Assembly: GCF_921293095.1 (NCBI RefSeq)
Contig: NC_060248.1
Location: 14,340,744-14,404,743 of the forward strand
DNA: 64,000 nt
Direction: 5' to 3'
DNA from: Ischnura elegans
Lineage: Eukaryota > Arthropoda > Insecta > Odonata > Coenagrionidae
Each line of letters starts with the position of its first letter. The first letter of the stretch is position 1. Below, piece after piece: positions 53,955 through 64,000 of this stretch. A model generated the notes under the pieces. That model did no database searches, was not told the DNA's origin, and saw only the letters and a list, made by a program, of their open reading frames with translations. Both the position numbers and the translations under genes were made by a program.

Positions 53955-54306
53955 CAGTGGCGCCGACTCCATGGGGCCTGAGGGGGCCCGAGCCCCCTCA
54001 AAAATTCGTTTGGGGGGGCGGAGCCCCCTCAATAATTCAAGAAAATAATTAAGTTATATTATGCCTTGTGAAATCACAAAAATATATTGATTTTTATTTC
54101 CCATGCTTGACGAATGTTACCTTTTAAAATAAATTCAACAATGAGTGTTGAAACAAATAATTACAAGGTTAAGCAGGTTAACTCAATCAAGTGTTGTGAA
54201 TCATGGTAGTGTTTCGGTGCTGCGACACACTTTCAATTAAACCTCTTTCTGGGGCAAGACCTCCGATATGGGCCCCCCCAATATTTTTTATAAGTCGGCG
54301 CCCCTG
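53955..54306 (+). mobile_element. hAT-like MITE (family H4)
   Basis: Ends CAGTGGCGCCGACTCC and AAGTCGGCGCCCCTG. Perfect 8-bp TSD ctaaggtt at 53947-53954 and 54307-54314. Confidence 0.85.
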
Positions 54307-54331
54307 CTAAGGTTTTCCCGGCAAATAGACT

Positions 54332-54446
54332 GGAGGAAGAGTTCTCGGGTTTTCAGCCGGGTCCAAGGGTTTTTCAGCACCGATGTTTCGAAGGCTAAGT
54401 CTGCCATTATCTTGAGGATGAATGGGAACCCGAGAACTCTTCCTCC
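54332..54446. repeat. Foldback element with GATG...TTCGAAAC motif
   Basis: Perfect 20-bp arms 54332-54351/54427-54446. The complement of the centre reads CCTCAAGATAATGG...CCTTCGAAACATCGG. Confidence 0.75.
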
Positions 54447-55094
54447 AACCTCTAAGCCTTTTTGAAATGTACCTCTTACTTTGTGGGGCCAACGCTCTCA
54501 ACAAGCATACAGCTTCTCTCAATGCACAATACACAACTCTCACTCTACCTACTCCAACGAAGAGAAAGAGTATGGTTTCAAAATAGTACCCAATGACCTG
54601 CAATTCCAAACATATGTTAATAGAGGTTTAGAGTGATATCACAGAGTTCACAGAAAGTGCAGGCGTATAAAAACATTCTTTCAAAATTATCTACTGTTGA
54701 CAGAATTGTAATTATCCATTTTTTCAAAGAACTTAATGAGTCGACTACTTTTGATGCACTGTACCATTTTTGAGCCTGGTGAGCTCAGTCGTGGAGGTCT
54801 TGGCCAATGGTGGTGATTGGGGTGAGATGGGAAAAACCGCAATGTGTGGATGGGTATTTTTGGAGGTGAGGGAGGAGGGAAGGGTGGAGGCATAACGTGG
54901 CATGGGGGACATAACAGCCTCTTTCGCAGCAGCTTCTCATTCCTCCCAAAGCCTGGAGGCATTGCCTCTAGTCCCACACGCAAGGTTTCCCTCCTGAGGT
55001 GGCTTATACTAATGGTTTTCTTTTCAGTAGGTAGGATTGGAAATTTTCATTGGGTATTCATACTAGTTGTAATGAGTGCTCGGGTTTGGTAGGG

Positions 55095-55394
55095 CAGGGG
55101 CGCAGCCAGGAATTAAGGCTGGGGGAGGTTTAGGTGCACCTAATACCAGGGTGTGTGGGGGTATGGAATACCCACCAGGATAAGCGGTAGGTGCTAGATT
55201 AGTAAATTGCAGAATTATAATGTAAATGGTTCAAAATGGTGAGTTTTACGGCTTTCTGAGGGATGCTTTATTAATCATTACGCTATTCTCTTAGTAATAT
55301 CAATCTAATGAAGGAAAATGTATTAAACGTAAAAATTTCTCTGAGCTCTGGGGGGGTTTTTATCCCCCAAAACCCCCCCCTTGCTGTGCCACTG
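55095..55394 (+). mobile_element. hAT-like MITE (family H1)
   Basis: Perfect 8-bp TSD tggtaggg at 55087-55094 and 55395-55402. Confidence 0.85.
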
Positions 55395-55903
55395 TGGTAG
55401 GGTGGTGTTTATATGTTATTCCCTGTTCCATTCTCGGAGACAACGTGCGATAAGAAGTTTCAGAGACTTCAACTGTTGCCATGGGACAGTCCTGGAACTA
55501 GGGCGGGGCAGAGGCCACGTTCTTCGGGTTGCAGATTTCAGGGGGCGGAAAATTTTTAAAGTTTATTTTTAAAAGTTATTTAATTTTTCAATTATATTAT
55601 TATTTAACAATTATTATTAATATAAAATTATAAAAGGGTAATTATAAATTTTTAAACAATAATATTAATAAACCTTCTTAACAGCCTGCAAAGGGTGTGT
55701 TTTTTCAACCACCGCATCTCAAAAAAATAGCTCACGGATGTATAAATATTTGTGGTGGGGAGAGGGGGTCGGAGGGAGTGAGAAGGTATCAGGGAAGGGG
55801 GGTCGGCAAGCTGATCTTTGCCAGCCCCTTGACAAAACTCCTGTTTCCAGCCCCGCCAGTGGACACGTATAATTCCCAACTGCTGAGACTAAGTCTCAGA
55901 ATA

Positions 55904-56524
55904 GGGTAGTTTCCTTCATCAAAGAAAACGAAATGCATTGATTGCGGTTCCTTACCCAACATTAGTGTATTCATAATATACAAATTATTTGGTTTTAGAA
56001 ATACCGAAAATTTTATCCTCATTTGAAAAAGGCCAGATTGGCGCCCAAGCGATGCCACTCCACGTGACGTCACAGGGACCTAGTTTCTATAAGAGTAGAT
56101 AGGAGTTTTACATCGTCTGAGGTTACCAATGCATGCATGAGGCACAGAGCTCAGGGAATCATCTCTTAATAATCACCTATTAAAACCGGCTAAGGTCGGA
56201 AAGTTTTCTTCCTTTGATAAGGTATTACTAATCCTCATTTAAGCCAAGCGCTACCTGCTAGCAGGGTACTCTGCTACCTGCTAGAATCCTGCGTCGTATC
56301 AGTGCTCAGAGCCTCGCCCCAAGGTCACCTCACTTGCGGCAGCGGGAACCAGAACGATGTCACACGGAGTTTTCCCAGCATTCATACTTACCCGCTTGAA
56401 AATTTTCACTTTTCATTTAATCGCGAAAAATAGATATCGTCATGTAAAAATCTAAAAGCGTGAAATACGTACTCTTCGAATAATAATCTTTCGATTTAGG
56501 CAATAAAAAAATAGGAAACCACCC
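55904..56524 (-). mobile_element. TA-flanked MITE (family M1), copy 4, inverted
   Basis: TA at 55902-55903 and 56525-56526. Complement of copies 1-3. Confidence 0.8.
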
Positions 56525-56853
56525 TATTTCGTTCTTCTGAGAGTGTTCTCAGCTCTCCTAATACTGTTAGCGACATAATTTTCCTTCAATTGACATGTTG
56601 TTGTTGACGAGACTCGAGTCTCGAAGAACTCTCGGTCAGTGGCGCAGCAAGGGGGGGGGGTTTGGGCATTAAACCCAAACCCCCCCAGTGTTTAGAGATT
56701 TTTTAATAAAAATATTCAATATGACAAATTTTGTAACTAATATTAGGGGGACGATGACTCAAAACAAAACATCGAACTAATCACACAGCCGTAAAACTCA
56801 CCATTTTGAACCATTTATCTTAAAAAATTTCTGGGGAAGGGTTCACGTACTTC

Positions 56854-57115
56854 CAGTGGCGGATACAGATGGGGGGGGGCAGGGGGCGCCCAACCCCCTT
56901 GTCGGGCCACCCATAGTGCCAAACATTGCAGAACCACAATTTTAATTTTTTTATATCATAAGATGGCATTGTCTTGTATTTTTACATAAACACTATAATT
57001 AAAACCTTCTTAAATTTTGCATTTGACTTGATTATTTTTATTACGATAAAAGTAAAGGTAAGTCAAGGTATCTTTTGCACCCCCACCCCTTGAGTTTTAT
57101 CTGTATCCGCTACTG
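56854..57115. mobile_element. hAT-like MITE (family H2), nested
   Basis: Ends CAGTGGCGGATACAG and CTGTATCCGCTACTG. Perfect 8-bp TSD cgtacttc at 56846-56853 and 57116-57123. Confidence 0.85.
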
Positions 57116-57194
57116 CGTACTTCCCGCTTACCCTGGCGGGCATTCCACACCCCCCAGACCCTTCAGTATTAGTTACGCCCGAAGCCCTCCCTAG

Positions 57195-57485
57195 CAGTGG
57201 CGCAGCGATTTATGGGGGATAAAACCCTCTCCAGAGCTCAGAGAAATTTTTAAGTTTCATCCATTTTACGTAATGGATTAGTATTACTTATAATATAGTG
57301 TTAGGATTAATCAAATATCTCTCATAAAGCGGTAAAACTAGTCATTTTTAACCATTAATCTTAAAATTTTCTGGAGGAGGGCCCCCGCAACTCCTGCCTA
57401 CCCTGGTGGGTATGCAATACCCCCACACCCGTAAGTATTAGTTGGCCTAAACCCCCCCCAGCCTTGATTCCTAGCTGCGCCCCTG
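57195..57485 (-). mobile_element. hAT-like MITE (family H1), nested in another H1
   Basis: Perfect 8-bp TSD ctccctag at 57187-57194 and 57486-57493. Confidence 0.85.
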
Positions 57486-58595
57486 CTCCCTAGACTAAAT
57501 TTCTGGCTGCGCACTTGCGCCCCTGTCCTCGCGGGCTGTGAATAGTCTCCAATGAACACAGTTCTAAAACAAATCACTAGATCAAGTCTCGAGATTTCTT
57601 TCGTGTGGACACGTAGCTTCACCTCGACGCGTACGTGTGGACAGCGACTGCGGAGAAGAGCGGATGGAGTGGGAATCGATTGATGGCGTCATCAATTCTG
57701 ATTCGATCTATTGGGGAAGTTGAAACGGTTCGACATTGAACGCAGTAGTCATCGATGGACGTGGATACATAGCAAGCGGAAATATTAACTTGCATACGCA
57801 GGAAAATAATATAAATACAAATAATATAAATATTCAAATATATTTTGAATATAAATACAGTTAACTTTTTTCGCTTTATTGCACATTAGGGATCAGTCGT
57901 AAGCCAAAATGGCATATAATTTTCTCCCAAGTAAGAGGAGATGAAAATATTTCTCTTTCGCCTCCGTCACTTCTATTTTTTTAATCTTTGCCGGCCGCCT
58001 CCTAGAGACAAACGAAGCTTTCATAACAATATTTGAAATCGATGTTCTCATCAAAAATATCCTTCCAGTTCCCAATTAATATCAGATATAATATTTCTTC
58101 GTTAAAACTTTCGCGGGTGCTCGTCATTATGAATAAAACGTACGTTATGAATTAAACGTTGGGGCCACCCAAGAATTGACGCAAACAAGATATAGCCCAA
58201 AAGTTTTTATTCATAAAGATATAACATTGTTTGATTTTGACATGGAGCAGAAGTTCCTGATCTGGCACTTGACACATCATTTTTATACTGTTCGTAATAC
58301 CATAGGGTATAAGTATATGCAGAGGGCTTACAAGCATCAATTATTTTACCGCAACATGCCTTGATTAGAAAATTTACGAAAACTCCTCTATGACACCATT
58401 TTATCAAATTTCCGTCGTTTGTTATGCATTGATGGCGAATAGAATGTTTGGGTCCAACTTTTCTCCGTAAACTTGAAAAACGGCCATAATCCACCCCTGT
58501 CCGGGAGGACCTCCGACCGACACTCCCATCGTTCCGTTTAAATAACAGCCGAGACAAATTTTATACTCTTCCTGGCGTTATAGACGATTGCCTTC

Positions 58596-59125
58596 ACATC
58601 TAAATACCACCCGGCAAGCCACCTCGATAGGCAAGTGGGTGAAAGAGGGCGTTAGCACACCAGCCACACCTCAGAAAAGGATAAGACTCAGAGTACTTAG
58701 TCCCACTCAGAATTTACTAAAATCCTTTACTGCCTGGGAGATAAACAAACTCCTAAACCTAACCGCTCGGCTAAATACCTCTCTCTTATTATATTTTTCC
58801 TGTAGGACACGGAAACATCGCGAGATTCTAAGATTTAAGAAGGTTCTGCAGTGTAAAGCTCTCATTTCGACTGGGGCTACTTTTGACGAAACGTGCAGCT
58901 TTCTTTTGCATTTAATTTTGTTCTGCACCGGATCATATACGATCGCCGACAATTCAAGGTGCGGCCTGACGAGTGCGAAGTAGCACCTCTCTTTCATTTA
59001 TTTCATCCGAAAATCTGCCCACAAAACCTTAGACGAATCCTGCATATTAGTAACGCTGCGGAAGTGCGTATTACCTTGCCCAACAAGAACAAAACTCTAC
59101 ACTACTCCAATTACTATTAGGCCAC
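58596..59125 (-). mobile_element. LINE fragment (family L-A)
   Basis: The - frame has KERCYFALVRPHLELSA and DPVQNK. The 3' end at 58596 reads 'catctaaataccacccggcaagcc'. Frames broken elsewhere. Confidence 0.7.
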
Positions 59126-59453
59126 ATTTGGTAAAATTGATGACAGCGTTTTTTTTCCAAAATATACGTGATTGAAACTTAACTGTATCCATAGCAAAGA
59201 TGTGTACCTGACATTTGGTTGCAATAAAAAAACTTTTTCCGAGTTATGAATTACCTAAAACGATGCTTCACGCAAAACCCCTCAAAACGGGTACTTTTTA
59301 CGTTAAAACCTTGACAGAAATTATTAAAATACGTTAGGCACAGTAAAAACTCGATCTAAAACTAAGCAGAATCAAACAAGAAAAATTATGGTGCAATTAT
59401 CTACTCAGTGTCCCGCCCCGCTTTTTAGTCGCATTCAAAACCCTTGTGGCGAC

Positions 59454-59782
59454 CACGGGTGAAGCCAGGAAATAAAGCTGGGGGGGTTTAGGTGCAACCA
59501 ATACCGGGGTGTTTTGGGGTGTGGAATACTCACCAGGATATGCGGTAGGTGCGTGATTAATAAATTGCGGAATTTTAAGATAAATGGTTCAAAATTGTGA
59601 GTTTTACGGCTTTCTGTTAATACTTACGCTATTCTATTAGTAATATAAATCCAATTAAGTAAAATGGATCTATTAATGGATATATATGGTAAAATGGATA
59701 TATTAAAATAAAGCATTTCTCTGAGCTCTGGGTAGGGTTTTAACCCCCAAAACCCTCCCCCCCCCCCCTCGCTGCGCTACTG
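59454..59782 (+). mobile_element. hAT-like MITE (family H1)
   Basis: Perfect 8-bp TSD gtggcgac at 59446-59453 and 59783-59790, with diverged left end CACGGGTGAAGCC. Confidence 0.8.
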
Positions 59783-59884
59783 GTGGCGACTGCTCATCTC
59801 CTAGGAGGCAACACCAGGGGCACTTATCCCCCCTGACTTTATCTCAACTATTAAAAGCTGAGGACTGAGATAAGGGACAAAATC

Positions 59885-60055
59885 TGGCCGGTGGGGTATA
59901 TTCCTCGCCTACCAAATCGAAGGTCATGGGTTATAGTCCCGCCAAGGGAGATGGTCCCTATCTGGGGCGTTGAAATTTGTGTTGGAACCCCCTTTTTACA
60001 GGCGTTTATGCGCTGTTTAAGGGGCTGTGCGCTGTTGGTAATACATAAATGAATA
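59885..60055 (+). repeat. tRNA-derived SINE (family S-A), + orientation
   Basis: 'ggccggtggggtatattcctcgcctacc' head and 'gtcatgggttatagtcccgcc' B box, then a 'cataaatgaata' tail. Confidence 0.65.
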
Positions 60056-61539
60056 ATATAATTAAACTCGGGCGAATTTCGAAAAAAAACACCAACGGAG
60101 ACCAAGCTATAACTACTGGCGTTTCGGTAAAAAAATCAATGATGACTATAAATTTCAGAACCATGCATACGAAATTCACCGCTCATTTAAGATAATCTCA
60201 AGGATTTGTGATTACTTGGAATCCAAAATGTAAATTACGAGTGTAGGCAATCCGCTCAACACCAAAGCATACCCGAAGATAATTTCTTTCTGGTTACGTG
60301 CGCGTGCCATGTTCTCACCTTTACCCCTCTTTCCCTCACCCCTCCCACACATTTCACCTCCCCTCCCCTTCTATAGGCAACAACAATAAGAGCCCGTGTT
60401 TTAGTTTATTCGAACGAAGCACCAACCTAGATAAACTTATGTTCTTAATAACTTTTGGCAAATATTCCAACAAGATATATACCCAGGAATGCTTAATGCA
60501 TATAATACTTAATGCATATAAAGACTTACCGCAGAGAAGATTGAATGTTGATCAGCCATCATATCTTATTGGCTGCATTCGCTCACATGTTTTTCGGATA
60601 GTTTACGCTACTTGGAGTGCGTGTTGGTCGGCGTTTTGAATAACTTTTGGAGAGTAGTCCAAAAGTAATGAATGCTTTGCGAATAATAAATCCACTCCAT
60701 TGCTGTCACCATCAGTTTTCAGTACGAGTTGGAATTTATGCCCAGCAAAATAGACAGAGATTTTCAATTTTTCAAGATCCTTTAGAAATCGGCTCGTTAA
60801 TATTCAACGGCGCAACGTGTCTTCATAAAAATTCTAATCAAAAGCCGATGCTTCCGCGTTTGCGATGCAGGTTCTCCACGCCCCAGAAGCTCTCACAGCC
60901 CACAAGGTCGATAAACGTGAGAAACTAAGGAACGCATCTATTTTATTCCTGACTACTAACAAACGCCACACGAGTGTCTACTTAAAAATTTCCTTATTCT
61001 CGAAATACGAATTGAGTGATTAGTTCAATGAGCGCCAAGCTAATTAACGCGCGAATTACTGTGATTCCCGGAAGGATTTTTATCGTCCAAAAACTAAGTC
61101 AACGAAATCGAAGATGAAAGGTTTCGGCGGTCACTTAATACTGCCGCAATATTTTCGTGCCCCGAACATTTAGGCCATCAGATAAGAAATCTTGATCATC
61201 TAGATTGCGAGTTTTTGACGTAGGTCAGTAAGGCATCGCCGGGTCACTTCCTACTTGGACTGAAGTCTTTGACCTTCTTCCGGGAAGCGAAAAAAAGCTC
61301 GATAAAATAACTACACTTCCGAGGATTACGAGCGATGAATCACCTGAAAACAGATCTCACAATGATACTAACTTCTCCATCTAGCAGATATAAAGTGGGA
61401 TTTTGTACTCATCATTAAATTAACGATGAAATATCACCAATTGGATAAACGTTATTCCACGGGGAAATAAGGTCGTACAAATATTCGATATCAGGATAAT
61501 GTCTCCTTACGCATACATATATGTTCTGGTGAATACTTC
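60056..61539. other. Intergenic between VKR and ERK7, nothing recognised
   Basis: Mixed composition, ORFs up to 113 codons without a domain. Confidence 0.4.
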
Positions 61540-61640
61540 ACCTACATCAACATGATACCCTGAGAGCCACTTCAAGGGTGTAAGGCGGAGGGAAACGAAT
61601 TTTCGCTGCTAAGTATTTTCAGCTACTTAGATAGATAGAA
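61540..61640 (-). mobile_element. LINE 3' tail (family L-A), short
   Basis: 'cctacatcaacatgataccc' and 'agccacttcaagggtgtaaggcgg' match the conserved 3' end of the family. Confidence 0.55.
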
Positions 61641-62488
61641 TTAATAAGATGTAATGGTGGATTTAAGCGGGGGTCGGGGGACTGGTCACCCTCCCATAAA
61701 TGCCGGAAAATTGAAAAGATAGTAGTATTTATGATGGCTCTCCAATGAAATTTTTTATTTCGCCGGCTTAACAAACAATGTTTTCAAAATTTTGTTAAAC
61801 ATCTAAATGCCACTTTTCAACATACATCAGACCTCAGGCGCATTATCGCTGAGAGATATTCCATAGCACCAAAGCGCCGCGAAAAGACCCCCCCAAACAA
61901 CGACCTTAATACGACCCTGTTGACCTTCAGGTACTTAGTTGTTCCACATAAAAATAACGACGTACGATGCGATAAAGCTAATTTCAACTCATTATTTCCA
62001 CGGAGAATAAGTTCTTAAAAAATGAATATGGAAACATTGAATTGCCCTACCAAGGTAGACTGCCGTATTTACCAACTTTCGCCGGCAGTCTTACATCTCA
62101 TAACCATATTGCTCGAGTTTATTCGCATATTGTCGACTACATACTTGAATGGGGTGGTTGACCGTACATGAAATCTCAATTATCCGTAAAATATCTCACT
62201 TTTCAATGAGAACAAACACTTTATCCTCGAAAATTGTGTTAATTTCCGCACTTTCGGCCCATAAATTTCATGCCTGCAAAACGATTCCAAAATTCAGGGG
62301 ATAGAAAAGGGCACATAAACTACTCTGGAAGGGACTCGAAGTTCTTTAAAACATCAATATCAAGTCGACGACCTCGCGTGGTCACTTACTGCTATTCCCC
62401 CCACCCCACTCCTCGTTCCGTCCGCCCCTCCCCCTTCGTGCTCGACGACTTGCCCCAAAAATAAGCATATAGCCACCGCTAGCGTGTC
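61641..62488. other. Upstream region of ERK7, no repeat recognised
   Basis: Mostly AT-rich; a C-rich patch at 62395-62455 may mark the promoter vicinity. Confidence 0.35.
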
Positions 62489-62502
62489 GTTCCCATGGAA
62501 AC
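62489..62502 (+). promoter_or_regulatory. RFX-type X-box upstream of ERK7
   Basis: GTTCCCATGGAAAC matches the 14-bp X-box consensus RYYNYYATRRNRAC at every constrained position. It lies 267 bp before the ERK7 start codon, within the usual promoter window for cilium genes. RFX factors (DAF-19, Rfx) drive cilium genes through this site in worms and flies. Confidence 0.6.
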
Positions 62503-62768
62503 CGAAGGTGTGTGTTATTCGTTATATTATAACCCGGAGGGCGAAAGTTTTGCAGTCGAAAGGAAGATTTGAAATGATCTCTATTCACTACGAACAGTAG
62601 TCGGCAGATATCATTTGATTTTGTCGGATGACGACGCGGCATTACCGTATTTTGGACGCGGGCAATTTTACTGTGCCCAATGAAAAGTACAAAACCGAGA
62701 GAAACGAAAGTCACAAGCAGTAAATGGAAGAATTATCTCCTGGGAACATAAATGTAGTGTGAGTGAAT

Positions 62769-62843
62769 ATGAATTTACCGATTAAAGAAGTTGATAATCA
62801 CATGACCCGGCGTTACGAGATTGGAAAAAGACTTGGAAAAGGG
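62769..62843 (+). CDS. Erk7: ERK7 exon 1 (coding part)
   Basis: Twenty-five codons ending in KRLGKG, then donor gtgagt at 62844; phase 0. The 5' UTR extends upstream by an unknown length. Confidence 0.9.
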
Positions 62844-63529
62844 GTGAGTACCTGCCCGCAGCAATGCTTGTAACATACGCCCAGTCACTTGACGATTTTT
62901 CCACGTAGAAAACGATAACATGTAACAAATTTCTCACGATGTTTTCATTTAACTTCATGCAATATTACGACTATAATTTCACTGAATAACTAGATAGAAT
63001 TCTTTAATGTTCTTCGCTCTGCCTTAAGGCATTTCATCCCAAGTGACTCATTAAAACTGTGTTTAAATTTGTCCCCATAAAAGGCCTATGGAATCGTGTG
63101 GAAAGCGATCGATCGGAAAACAAACGAAAAAGTGGCTGTTAAAAAAATATTTGATGCCTTTCGGAACCCAACTGATGCACAGCGTACCTTCCGAGAAATA
63201 ATGTTTCTAAAAGCGTTCGGAGCCCATCCAAATATCATAACCTTGAGGAGCATCCACAAAGCCAAAAACGACAAGGACATTTATTTAGTATTTGAGTATA
63301 TGGGTATTATTTCCTAATTAAGCTCCACTCCTTTGAATAATAATTACTAATAAATAATATTACCCCATTTCTAACACTGTGACTAATTTAATTTTCAGAT
63401 TCAGATCTCCACAATGTCATAAAAAAGGGAAACGTATTGAAAGAAATACATATTCAGTTCATACTGTATCAGCTACTGAAAGCAACTAAATATATTCACT
63501 CTGGAGGAGTTGTACACAGAGACCAAAAA
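62769..63529 (+). CDS. Erk7: ERK7/MAPK15-like atypical MAP kinase, 5' part (exons 1-3), runs past the window end
   Basis: The first 142 residues of a CMGC protein kinase of the ERK7/MAPK15 subfamily. Visible in order: [20 protein letters not shown] (N-terminus), AYGIVWKA (glycine loop), VAVKKI with Lys45, [19 protein letters not shown] with alphaC Glu63, hinge LVFEYM, and HRDQK (138-142). HRDQK with Gln instead of Leu is characteristic of MAPK15 orthologues, as is the [15 protein letters not shown] phrase. ATG 62769 is chosen because an in-frame TGA (62760-62762) lies just upstream. Known family: ERK7 self-phosphorylates its TEY loop, limits secretion under starvation and supports ciliogenesis. 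The next exon (expected to open with the PSN of the catalytic loop) is not seen before 64000. Confidence 0.93.
63084..63303 (+). CDS. Erk7: ERK7 exon 2
   Basis: Residues 26-98 from AYGIVWKA to LVFEYM plus one base. Acceptor cataaaag, donor gtatta (weak), phase 0 to 1. The join to exon 3 gives D-S-D-L, as expected for this family after the hinge. Confidence 0.9.
63399..63529 (+). CDS. Erk7: ERK7 exon 3
   Basis: [20 protein letters not shown] through [12 protein letters not shown]. Acceptor attttcag, donor gtaggt at 63530, phase 1 to 0. The exon ends between the lysine and proline of the catalytic loop. Confidence 0.9.
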
Positions 63530-64000
63530 GTAGGTGGATAAGAGCTATTATTTATTAATATTAAAATTGGAAATTGATTGTTATTAAGGCATGCCCCATG
63601 GACATAACTTTCCGGACAGTACTTGAAATGAGAATTCAATAGCTTATTCGGAGTTAATGATAAGATCTAAACACCATGGCCCTGTATTATAAGGATGTCA
63701 CTACTTCCCAACCTATCTGGGCCCATATTCTAAAGTGGATTAACTAATACATGAAATTAAGGCTGGAGGCAAAAAAAGTTTTGAGGTGAAAACTGACAAA
63801 ATTTCTGAGAAATGAAGAAAAACCATGTCACAATAGGCATAAAAACATATTCTCCACATAAAAAATCTTTAATTATTAAACTATACTTCTTATTCATCAA
63901 TGTACAGCCAGAACGAATGATGACAAAAAAACGTGATTTATTTTTATCTTTACTCAACATCATAAATCTACCTGCAATACATAAAGTTATTTTTAAATAA
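63530..64000 (+). other. ERK7 intron 3 (5' part)
   Basis: AT-rich sequence with no acceptor followed by the expected PSN-coding start. The ERK7 gene continues to the right of the window. Confidence 0.6.

Larger units (their letters stand above)
56637..57525 (-). mobile_element. hAT-like MITE (family H1) hosting two nested MITEs
   Basis: Left end CAGTGGCGCAGC at 56637; right end GGCTGCGCACTTGCGCCCCTG at 57525. With the inserts 56854-57115 and 57195-57485 (each with one TSD copy) removed, an ordinary H1 copy of about 330 bp remains. No clean outer TSD. Confidence 0.75.

Noticed and set aside
60298-60928. Two consecutive ORFs of 113 and 93 codons before ERK7
   Set aside because: No domain, no splice-consistent continuation, and composition like intergenic DNA.

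Overview
This window is nuclear DNA of an animal, almost certainly an arthropod and most probably an insect. It has spliced genes with GT-AG introns of 0.1 to 4.5 kb, about 40% GC overall with GC-rich exons, and a dense load of old transposons. I could not fix the species: the repeat families are not diagnostic to me, and Venus kinase receptors occur in many insects and other invertebrates.

There are two protein-coding genes, both on the + strand. The first, at 18767-48149, is a complete Venus kinase receptor (VKR). Its 22 exons join in phase into a 1408-residue reading frame: signal peptide; a roughly 400-residue N-terminal domain that I read as a type-2 periplasmic-binding-protein (OpuAC-like) fold; a Venus flytrap (VFT) domain; one transmembrane helix; and an insulin-receptor-like tyrosine kinase with a long low-complexity tail. 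A putative 3' UTR of up to 3.8 kb follows. The second gene, starting at 62769, is the 5' part (three exons, 142 residues) of an ERK7/MAPK15 kinase, recognised by its HRDQK catalytic loop. It runs off the right edge. A perfect 14-bp RFX-type X-box lies 267 bp upstream of its start codon, which fits a cilium-associated kinase.

The layout is as follows. 1-18766 holds no supported gene: it has LINE fragments, tRNA-derived SINEs, DNA-transposon MITEs and several GC-rich patches, and it may contain the unseen 5' noncoding exon(s) of VKR, because the first coding exon begins with a splice acceptor. 18767-48149 is VKR, with TE-filled introns. 48150-51930 is repeat-poor apart from a perfect 130-bp palindrome and reads like a 3' UTR. 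51960-60060 is a TE graveyard including nested hAT-like MITEs. 60060-62480 is quiet. 62480-64000 is ERK7.

The mobile-element record is unusually legible. At least eight hAT-like MITEs have readable 8-bp target-site duplications, four copies of a 620-660 bp MITE have TA flanks, LINE 3' ends finish in GTAGAT repeats, and a Penelope-like GIY-YIG remnant is accompanied by recurring GATGA...GAAAC hairpin elements. I found no evidence of a wholly unknown system. The items most worth follow-up are the tandem binding-domain ectodomain of the VKR, the X-box before ERK7, and the long palindrome in the presumed VKR 3' UTR.
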